A DNA stretch of 16,894 bases from JBGOUV01 sp041477815 (GTDB taxonomy: Bacteria; Acidobacteriota; Terriglobia; Bryobacterales; JACQDG01): NCBI GenBank assembly GCA_041477815.1, contig JBGOUV010000109.1:1-16894 (forward strand), given 5' to 3'. Position 1 is the first letter of the stretch. Every line of letters begins with the position of its first letter. Made by a program: the position numbers and the translations under genes. The notes beneath the pieces are model-generated. The model saw only the letters and a list, made by a program, of their open reading frames with translations, was not told the DNA's origin and made no database searches. Below are positions 1-4,807 of the stretch, piece after piece.

Positions 1-586
1 CGCCGGAGTGGAGGCGGGACAGGAGGTCGACCATGGCGTCCGGGGTGGAGGTGTCGCGGAGGTCGGAGGCGAAGCGGGCGGGGGAGGTGGCGTAGTCGGC
101 AAGCAGGTTGGAGGTGGGACGGTTCACCTGGATACCGTCGATGCCTAGGGAGCGGAGGCGGTCGGTGACGGCCTCGGGACCGCCGGCGAGGCGCAGCAGA
201 ACATCAGTGGCGCTGTTGTCGCTGATCAGGAGCATCAGCTCGAGCAGGTTGCGGACCGAGAGGGCGAGGCCGGGTTTGTTGAACAGGTCGTTGAGAGTGC
301 CGCTGCCGGGGTGGAGATCGCCGGGCTCGAGGGGGATCATCTGGTCGAGGGACAGCTCGCCGCGCTCGACTCGGGCGAGGAGCTGGATGGCGATGGGCAC
401 CTTGTAGCTGGAGGCCATGGGGAAGCGCTCGGCGCCTTGGAGGGAGACGCGGCGGCCGGTCTCGAGGTGGAGGGCGGCCGCGCCTACGACGCCGCCGGCG
501 GGCTGGGCCAGGCGGGCCATCTCTCGCTCGAGGATCTGGGCCGGAGAACGAAAAGCCAGGAGCAGCAGGAGGCAGAGTAGTCTCAT
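1..586 (-). CDS. Class A beta-lactamase-like serine hydrolase (C-terminus cut by window edge)
   Basis: Seen: the frame opens at ATG 586 and runs off the window with 195 codons visible. It begins with a hydrophobic export signal (about residues 1-17), so the product should be periplasmic. It carries the serine-enzyme motifs SSYK (catalytic Ser59, Lys62) and SDN (122-124), the latter in the usual SDNsATD helix. The omega-loop position of class A enzymes lies 36 residues after the SDN serine. Here it is Thr158, inside RPTSNLL where RxExxLN is normal, so the deacylating glutamate and the following asparagine are both absent. The KTG motif would lie outside the window. Known: class A enzymes acylate on Ser70 and hydrolyse with Glu166. 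Inference: it is a penicillin-binding or acylating homologue, or another serine hydrolase, rather than an efficient beta-lactamase. No Shine-Dalgarno is visible, so a leaderless transcript is possible. It is divergent from the ThuA gene. Confidence 0.85.
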   Translation of the reverse strand, partial: MRLLCLLLLLAFRSPAQILEREMARLAQPAGGVVGAAALHLETGRRVSLQGAERFPMASSYKVPIAIQLLARVERGELSLDQMIPLEPGDLHPGSGTLNDLFNKPGLALSVRNLLELMLLISDNSATDVLLRLAGGPEAVTDRLRSLGIDGIQVNRPTSNLLADYATSPARFASDLRDTSTPDAMVDLLSRLHSG

Positions 587-587
587 G

Positions 588-604
588 GCGATATAATCGC
601 AGAC
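588..604. promoter_or_regulatory. Divergent promoter region with palindromic -10 element
   Basis: The whole 18-bp gap between two divergent start codons contains GCGAT-ATA-ATCGC (588-600), a perfect 5-bp dyad around a 3-bp centre. It embeds TATAAT (592-597) on the plus strand. That hexamer predicts a start of transcription at about 604-605, which is the ATG of the ThuA gene, so its mRNA would be leaderless or nearly so. The opposite strand reads GATTATATC, an AT-rich box at a plausible distance from the minus-strand ATG (586). No good -35 element is seen on either side. The assignment rests only on motif and spacing. Confidence 0.5.
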
Positions 605-1396
605 ATGAACCCCTTGATCCTTAGCTTGTTGTTGCTGCAGGCGCCGGGCGGGGCGCCGAAGATCCAGGCGCTGATCATTACGGGCCAGAACGGGCACGAC
701 TGGCGCGGCACCACACCGCTGTTGCGCAAGGCCCTGGAGGATACCGGGAAGTTCGAGGTGCGGGTGATGGAGGAGTTTCGGGGGGCGGGGCCGGAGGCGC
801 TGGCTCCCTATGACCTGGTGATATTGAACTACTTTGAGCGGAGGCGGCCTGAATTGCGGTGGGGCGAGCGCGCGGACAACGCTCTGCTGGAGTTTGTCCG
901 GTCCGGAAAAGGCCTGGTGATGTACCACTTCTCGACGGCCGCCTTCGACGGGTGGCAGGAGTACGAGAAGATGTCCGGCGGCAACTGGCGTCCCAACCAG
1001 GGTCATCATTCAGCGCCGCACGATTTCACCGTCGAAATCAAGGACCCGGACCATCCCATTACGCGGGGGCTGAAGAAGTCCTTTCCGCAGGCGAAGGACG
1101 AGCTGTACGCCAACCTGCGATGGCAGCCGGCCGATCAGTTTCACGTGCTGGCCACGGCCTGGGACGATCACGCGCTCTATCAGGGTAAGGCGAGGCAGCC
1201 GATTCCCGGGCCGGGCCTAAACCATCCGATGCTGTGGACCGTGCAGTATGGCAAGGGCCGGGTGTTCGGCACGGCCTTGGGGCATGATGTCGCGGCGGTG
1301 GGGACGCCCGCGTTTGTGGTCACCTACCAGCGGGGGGCCGAATGGGCGGCCACCGGTTCTGTTACAATACCGGTCCCGGCGGCGCTCGCCCCGTAA
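605..1396 (+). CDS. Secreted ThuA-domain protein (trehalose-utilisation-like fold)
   Basis: A 263-residue protein opens with a short hydrophobic leader (about residues 1-18) and is likely exported. The body matches the ThuA family, a class I glutamine amidotransferase-like fold. It starts with a strand and GHDW motif (ITGQNGHDWR), has a central DLVILNYFER segment, a GKGLVMYHFSTAAF turn like the nucleophile-elbow region, and a G-H-H region followed by HDFTVEIKDPDHPITRGL. It ends with YGKGRVFGTALGHD and RGAEWAATG, both very typical of the family. Length is usual. Known: ThuA proteins are linked to sugar catabolism and many acidobacterial and planctomycete copies are secreted, but the reaction is unknown. 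The stop lies 11 bp before the next gene, so the two may be co-transcribed. The ATG sits 7 bp after a TATAAT box and has no Shine-Dalgarno. Confidence 0.9.
   Translation: MNPLILSLLLLQAPGGAPKIQALIITGQNGHDWRGTTPLLRKALEDTGKFEVRVMEEFRGAGPEALAPYDLVILNYFERRRPELRWGERADNALLEFVRSGKGLVMYHFSTAAFDGWQEYEKMSGGNWRPNQGHHSAPHDFTVEIKDPDHPITRGLKKSFPQAKDELYANLRWQPADQFHVLATAWDDHALYQGKARQPIPGPGLNHPMLWTVQYGKGRVFGTALGHDVAAVGTPAFVVTYQRGAEWAATGSVTIPVPAALAP
1360..1368 (+). promoter_or_regulatory. Possible extended -10 for the 1408 gene
   Basis: TGT-TACAAT lies inside the 3' end of the ThuA coding region, about 39 bp before the ATG of the next gene. It fits an extended -10 (TGnTACAAT), with a predicted transcription start near 1375. 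No clear -35 is visible, and the element overlaps coding sequence, so it may be chance. Confidence 0.3.
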
Positions 1397-1407
1397 AACA
1401 CTACACT

Positions 1408-1773
1408 ATGCCCAATCTTTTTCTTGTTTCACCGGATACGCAGGTCGAGGCTAACGGCAATGGGCCGGTTTTGGAGTTGGGGTCGTCGGGGGGGCGGGCG
1501 GTCCTGCTCACCTTGGGGATCACCAAGATTGTCGAGCAGGAGAGCCTGGACGTTTCGGTTTGGGGGTCGGCGGACGGGCAGGAGTTCGGGACGGCGGCGC
1601 TGCTGGCGTTTCCGCAGAAGTTCTATGTGGGGGTGCATGCGGGGTTGCTGGACCTTCGCCAGCTTGCGGAGGTGAAGTACTTGCTGGCGCGGTGGAAAGT
1701 GGCGCGGTGGGGGGTGGGGTCGTCGAAGCCGATGTTTGGGTTTTATGTGTTTGTGGAGGCGGCGCAGGGGTAA
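1408..1773 (+). CDS. Conserved-looking hypothetical protein, probable beta-sandwich
   Basis: A 121-residue protein is read from ATG 1408; an in-frame upstream ATG at 1342 lies inside the ThuA gene and is disfavoured. There is no signal peptide, membrane segment or cysteine-rich motif. The sequence alternates short hydrophobic stretches with turns: a central VSVWGSADGQEFG, then FPQKFYVGVHAG, KYLLARWKVARWG and a C-terminal FGFYVFVEA. That pattern looks like a small all-beta domain, similar in flavour to discoidin-like or galactose-binding sandwiches, but no family can be named with confidence. Codon use matches its neighbours. It follows the ThuA gene by 11 bp and ends only 3 bp from the stop of the convergent glycosyltransferase gene. 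Function unknown. Confidence 0.72.
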   Translation: MPNLFLVSPDTQVEANGNGPVLELGSSGGRAVLLTLGITKIVEQESLDVSVWGSADGQEFGTAALLAFPQKFYVGVHAGLLDLRQLAEVKYLLARWKVARWGVGSSKPMFGFYVFVEAAQG

Positions 1774-1776
1774 GGG

Positions 1777-3297
1777 TCACGGTCGCGGGTCGGTGCGCCG
1801 ATAGACCTGGTAGCCTAGGACCCGGTTCGGAATGTCCCAATCCCACCAACTCTTTGGATTCACGTAGGTGTATTCCCACACCAGGTTGTACCGATCGGTA
1901 AGCTTCTTGGGCCGAACCCCCCGATCATCCCAAACCACGTACCAGTCCGCCCCCTCCCAATCGTCAAATAAATAATCCGGCAACAACCCTCGCCGCCTCT
2001 GGTTGCGCGGCTCTTCGGCGTCCAGAATCGCCACCCATTTCAACCAGGGCAGGTTGAAATAGGCCATCATCCCCTGGACGTTGCGGTGGAAGGCCACCGT
2101 CTCCTGCGGCTTGACGTGGTTCCGCAAAAACTCCACGATCGGCTCATTACAGGTCGTATCGCGGGTCAACTGCCGCTCCACGCCGTGTTCGCACCAGTTG
2201 TGGTAGAAGTTCAGGTTGGGCCACACCAGGGCGAAGGCAAAATACGCCACACCCCAGCGCTTCCCCGCCAGCGCCCACACCCGCTCTCCCAGGATTCCCG
2301 TCAACACCAGGGCCGCCGCCAGCGTCTGAAAATAGTAGCGCGGAGCGGCCCCCAGCCGGCCCACGCCGATCGTCACGACCATCGACACTACGACGATGGT
2401 GAGACACAACAACGCCATCCGGCTTCTCTCGCGCCTCCGCCCATACACGTACCAGGCCGCCGGCACGACCGCCAGCAGCGGGATCATACGGAACATCTCC
2501 GTCCCGTGATACCGCAGCACGAGCCACCACTGCGGCCCCGTGAGCGGCAGCGTCGCCACCGACCCGGCCACGAAGTCCGCGTGCACCCACCAAAACTCCA
2601 GGGCCAGGGGGGCCGCCAGCAGCGCCGACAACAACAGAAAGCGCCGGATCAGGAGGTGGTCCCGCGTCAGCAGGACGAACACGGTCAGGGACACCCATAG
2701 CCCGCCGAGGCTCACGTAATTCGCCAGGTAAGCCAGCGTCCCGTATAGCCCCAGCCGCAGGTAAAACCCCCCGGTCCGCGCTCGCTCCGGCTCCCGGCAA
2801 TAGCGCGCGAACTCCCACAGGATCAGCAGCGTGAATAAGACGATCAGGATGTAGTAGCGGGCCTGCCGCGCCGGCGTCAGAAAGTAGATGGAGGTGGCCC
2901 CCAACAGGGGCAGCGCCAGGGCCGCCCGCTCGCTCCCGAATAACTCCCGGCCCAACCGGTACATCACCAGCAGCGCCGCGGCTCCCGCCAGCACAAACGG
3001 GAGCCGCGCCTGGACCGTCCCCACGCCTGCCAGCCAGAACGCCAGAGCCGCTACGTAGAACTGCAGCCACCCCTGCATGGCCGGCAGGAAGTGGTCGTTG
3101 AAGTCGTGACCGTCCGGGGCTTGCACGATCAGTCGCTCCCCATTCAGTACCCGGGGCACAAATTCCCGCCGCTCCACCATATTCCGGGCCCAGCACGCGG
3201 TGGTGGCCTCATCGCGCCACAGCACGGTGCCGTCAATGCGCCACCACAGCGTGAACGCCGCCACGGCCGCCAGCAGGAGGTGTAACCAGTGCCGCAC
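1777..3297 (-). CDS. GT39/ArnT-like integral membrane glycosyltransferase
   Basis: A 506-residue protein has about ten hydrophobic membrane segments and a short polar C-terminal domain (from about residue 390). Just after the first membrane segment it has WRDEATTA (Asp29-Glu30), the acidic pair expected in the first external loop of GT-C transferases such as PMT (protein O-mannosyltransferase) and ArnT. A second signature, RQARYYILIVLFT, lies in a later loop. Known: these enzymes move a sugar from a lipid-linked donor to lipid A, protein or glycan on the outer side of the inner membrane. The acceptor cannot be told from sequence. The start is taken as GTG 3297 because this places the DE motif at the usual distance. 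The frame stays open upstream to 3855, but that part is antisense to real genes. No Shine-Dalgarno is evident. It is divergent from 3337 across 39 bp. Confidence 0.82.
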   Translation of the reverse strand: MRHWLHLLLAAVAAFTLWWRIDGTVLWRDEATTACWARNMVERREFVPRVLNGERLIVQAPDGHDFNDHFLPAMQGWLQFYVAALAFWLAGVGTVQARLPFVLAGAAALLVMYRLGRELFGSERAALALPLLGATSIYFLTPARQARYYILIVLFTLLILWEFARYCREPERARTGGFYLRLGLYGTLAYLANYVSLGGLWVSLTVFVLLTRDHLLIRRFLLLSALLAAPLALEFWWVHADFVAGSVATLPLTGPQWWLVLRYHGTEMFRMIPLLAVVPAAWYVYGRRRERSRMALLCLTIVVVSMVVTIGVGRLGAAPRYYFQTLAAALVLTGILGERVWALAGKRWGVAYFAFALVWPNLNFYHNWCEHGVERQLTRDTTCNEPIVEFLRNHVKPQETVAFHRNVQGMMAYFNLPWLKWVAILDAEEPRNQRRRGLLPDYLFDDWEGADWYVVWDDRGVRPKKLTDRYNLVWEYTYVNPKSWWDWDIPNRVLGYQVYRRTDPRP

Positions 3298-3336
3298 AAG
3301 TCTGTTATTGTTGCATGGAGCCCAACCGAGGCACTC

Positions 3337-3648
3337 ATGAAACACCTCACCTGGTTCGCAACTGCTCTTCTCGGCGCCGGCCTGCTGGTCGCCCAAGCGC
3401 CCCCCAACGTCAAGGCCCGCCAGGAGCGGCAGGATGCCCGCATCGAGAAAGGCAAGGCCGACGGCAGCCTCACCGATGCGGAGGCCAAGAAGCTCGAAGC
3501 CCGCGACAAAGCGCTCGACGAGAAGATCCGCCGGGACCGCAAGGACGGCGGCGGCCTTTCGGTCAAGGAGCGCCGGCGGATTCAGAAGCTGCAGAACAAG
3601 GAAAGCAAGAGGATCGAAAAACAGCGGCACGACAAGCAGACGAAGTGA
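3337..3648 (+). CDS. Small secreted charged helical protein
   Basis: A 103-residue protein starts at ATG 3337, preceded by GAGG five bases upstream. An in-frame GTG at 3289 is rejected because it lacks such a site and would overlap the divergent gene. Residues 1-20 form a signal peptide ending VAQA. The rest is rich in Lys, Arg, Asp and Glu and almost wholly helical: a RQERQDARIEKGKADGSLT segment is followed by DAEAKKLEARDKALDEKI, then DGGGLSVKERRRIQKLQN and a final KESKRIEKQRHD. The two halves resemble each other (R-x-R-I, G-x-LT/LS, E-x-x-x-L). Known: short secreted proteins with this twin motif occur in many Gram-negative bacteria and have no established function. A periplasmic role is inferred. 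Confidence 0.78.
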   Translation: MKHLTWFATALLGAGLLVAQAPPNVKARQERQDARIEKGKADGSLTDAEAKKLEARDKALDEKIRRDRKDGGGLSVKERRRIQKLQNKESKRIEKQRHDKQTK

Positions 3649-3662
3649 CCGGAGACCGGTGC

Positions 3663-3671
3663 TGGTATACT
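3663..3671 (+). promoter_or_regulatory. Extended -10 promoter for the toxin-antitoxin pair
   Basis: TGG-TATACT is a near-consensus extended -10. Its last base is 7 bp before position 3678, so the predicted first transcribed base is the A of the antitoxin ATG. That suggests a leaderless mRNA, in line with the absence of a Shine-Dalgarno. The direct repeat GACCGGaGACCGG just upstream (3647-3659) could be an operator for autoregulation, which is common for toxin-antitoxin operons. Confidence 0.5.
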
Positions 3672-3677
3672 GGTGGC

Positions 3678-3899
3678 ATGGCGACGGACCGTCATATCCT
3701 CCACGAGTTGGTGGATCACATCCCGGACGCCGAACTCGCGGCGGCGCGCCGGTTCCTGGAGTTCCTGTCTCACGGCCCGACCAGCGAGGAGATCGACGAG
3801 CAAACGGCTGCTGAGATCCGCGCCAGCCTCGCCGATCCAAGACCGGACATCCCACACGAAGAACTCTGGGCGCGCCTCGAACAGAAGTGCGCCGGTTAA
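3678..3899 (+). CDS. Antitoxin of a RelE-type toxin-antitoxin pair
   Basis: A 73-residue protein opens with a helical HILHELVDHIPDAELAAARR segment followed by FLEFL. This is the usual start of small antitoxins in which L-x-x-L-P-x-x-E-L and RFLE-L are conserved. An acidic linker and a C-terminal IPHEELWARLEQ helix follow; in this group the C-terminal part wraps the toxin. ATG 3678 is chosen because it starts the conserved region and sits at the predicted transcription start. The last 13 bp overlap the toxin gene, as expected for a coupled pair. Known: such antitoxins neutralise the partner nuclease and usually repress their own promoter. No clear DNA-binding motif can be picked out by eye. 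Confidence 0.75.
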   Translation: MATDRHILHELVDHIPDAELAAARRFLEFLSHGPTSEEIDEQTAAEIRASLADPRPDIPHEELWARLEQKCAG

Positions 3900-4132
3900 G
3901 CTACCGCCCGGCTGTCGAGAGTACCCTGGAGCGCATGGATGCCTCCAACCGCGCCCGAATCCGCGAGGCGCTGGAGCGCTATGCATCGACCGGTCATGGC
4001 GATGTGAAGGCGCTTCACGGGGAGTTTCGGGGCCTCTATCGCCTGCGCGTTGGCAAATGGCGGGTGATCTTCGCTCTCGAAAGCGACCTCGTTCGCGCGA
4101 TCTCGATCGACAACCGTGGCCAAGCGTATTAG
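3887..4132 (+). CDS. RelE/ParE-superfamily toxin
   Basis: An 81-residue protein is read from GTG 3887, the only start that keeps the N-terminal strand and first helix of the family. It has the RelE/ParE fold pattern: a short strand (RRLSYRP), two helices (VESTLERMD, NRARIREALERYA), then KALHGEFRGLYRLRVGKWR and VIFALE, where the R-x-R-x-G-x-x-R-V-I core is the family hallmark (Arg52, Arg54, Arg59). It ends ISIDNRGQAY. Known: RelE-type toxins cleave mRNA on the ribosome and ParE-type toxins poison gyrase; the basic core slightly favours the RelE branch, but this is not certain. It overlaps the antitoxin by 13 bp and is intact in length, so the module may be active. Confidence 0.85.
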   Translation: MRRLSYRPAVESTLERMDASNRARIREALERYASTGHGDVKALHGEFRGLYRLRVGKWRVIFALESDLVRAISIDNRGQAY

Positions 4133-4230
4133 AGAAATGCCCGCTCGATCTCGGCCATCTTCAGATCGACCGGACGATTCGTGTCACCCCGGCCATGGAA
4201 GCGGGGATTGCGGGATCGGGTGTGGAGCAT
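4129..4230 (-). other. Small ORF or gene remnant (33 codons)
   Basis: From ATG 4230 a 33-residue frame runs to TAA 4129, meeting the toxin stop codon end to end. Its C-terminal half (DTNRPVDLKMAEIERAFL) has the codon use and amphipathic look of a real protein end. The frame has no ribosome-binding site and is closed by a stop 21 bp upstream of the ATG. It may be the 3' relic of a displaced gene. No family recognised. Confidence 0.2.
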
Positions 4231-4299
4231 CCCATGAGTTACTGGCGCCTGCTATGATCCAAGCAATGCCGATCGAAAACGCTCTCTGTACGAATGCGA

Positions 4300-4318
4300 A
4301 ATGCACTAACTAATGCAC
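4300..4318. repeat. Short direct repeat AATGCAC-N5-AATGCAC
   Basis: Two identical 7-bp units (4300-4306 and 4312-4318) are separated by TAACT, giving a 12-bp period close to one helical turn. The repeat sits at the 3' end of the small ORF at 4310-4447, in the gene-poor stretch. It could be a protein-binding site or a recombination scar; it may also be chance. Confidence 0.2.
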
Positions 4319-4447
4319 GCCAGAATAATTGAACTTCTCGACCAGCTTGTTCGTGTATTCGGGGTCTTCTCTCACCAGCGCTTTTCTAACGGCGGCGATG
4401 TTCTGGTCGTTCTTGCGGACGTGCTCAAGGTTGAGCAACTTGCGCAT
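4310..4447 (-). other. Small ORF or gene remnant (45 codons)
   Basis: From ATG 4447 the frame gives a 45-residue, highly charged helical peptide (MRKLLNLEHVRKNDQN at the start, EYTNKLVEKFNYSGVH at the end). The same frame stays open without an ATG for about 45 bp further upstream and remains protein-like there (SIELNDHH), which suggests the decayed end of a longer gene. Base composition is clearly poorer in G+C than the flanking genes. There is no Shine-Dalgarno. No family recognised. Confidence 0.3.
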
Positions 4448-4695
4448 GTGATGGTCGTTCAATTCAATGGATCGGACATAGCTTGATTGTAGCGCTCACG
4501 GTTGGGGAGACGCCGATAACCGCACGCCAACCTAAAAGGGCGCTCTGGCCAACTGAGCTTCCAAGGGCGTCGGAGGAGGTGTCTGCCGCTTGGAACGCCG
4601 GCCAGATCCGCCTCCGCAGCGAGCACGGGGTGCGGCCTTCCTGATTTCCGATACTGCCTCCCATCAAGGCGTGATCCGTGCCAGCCGTCACCATT

Positions 4696-4711
4696 AGCGC
4701 GGGACCGCGCT
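4696..4711. repeat. Perfect 7-bp inverted repeat upstream of the LRR operon
   Basis: AGCGCGG and CCGCGCT flank a 2-bp centre (GA). The dyad is 97 bp before the start codon at 4808. With so short a loop it is more likely an operator-like site than a terminator, and no T-run follows it on either strand. The role is inferred from position only. Confidence 0.35.
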
Positions 4712-4764
4712 TGGAAAGCCCATCTGTATCAATTTGCTATCCCCATTATCCGCTGGCCATCGCT

Positions 4765-4800
4765 TATCATAGAATGGTACTGCCCGGCTGCAAAGGGGAG
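4765..4800 (+). promoter_or_regulatory. Probable -10 and ribosome-binding site of the LRR operon
   Basis: Two overlapping -10-like hexamers, TATCAT (4765-4770) and TAGAAT (4770-4775), lie in an AT-richer patch. No convincing -35 is seen at the right distance. GGGGAG at 4795-4800 is a clear Shine-Dalgarno, 7 bases before ATG 4808, and decides that start. Unlike the ThuA and toxin-antitoxin genes, this operon therefore appears to have a normal leader. Confidence 0.4.
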
Positions 4801-4807
4801 CCGCGGG

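Larger units (their letters stand above)
4448..4807. other. Gene-poor stretch before the LRR operon
   Basis: No convincing gene was found. The minus strand of 4538-4566 contains a segment like a tRNA D-arm (GAAGCTCAGTTGGCCAGAGC), but the anticodon and T arms are not recognisable. A minus-strand frame of 76 codons (4464-4694) reads through this segment and has the look of the false ORFs that tRNA-like DNA produces. The stretch also holds the dyad at 4696-4711 and the probable promoter of the following operon. Confidence 0.5.

Noticed and set aside
3298..3855. N-terminal extension of the glycosyltransferase frame (open to 3855, minus)
   Set aside because: It lies antisense to the small secreted protein and the antitoxin, is unlike any GT39 N-terminus, and would move the DE motif far from the start. 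GTG 3297 fits the family.
4145..4169. Hairpin TCGATCT/AGATCGA after the toxin gene as a terminator
   Set aside because: The stem has only 3 of 7 G/C pairs, the loop is 11 nt and there is no T-run.
4538..4566. A complete tRNA gene
   Set aside because: Only the D-arm is canonical; the anticodon stem does not pair and no GTTCGAAT-like T-loop follows.
4464..4694. A 76-codon minus-strand frame
   Set aside because: It reads through the tRNA-like D-arm segment (GSSVGQSALL), a typical false translation, and has no ribosome site.
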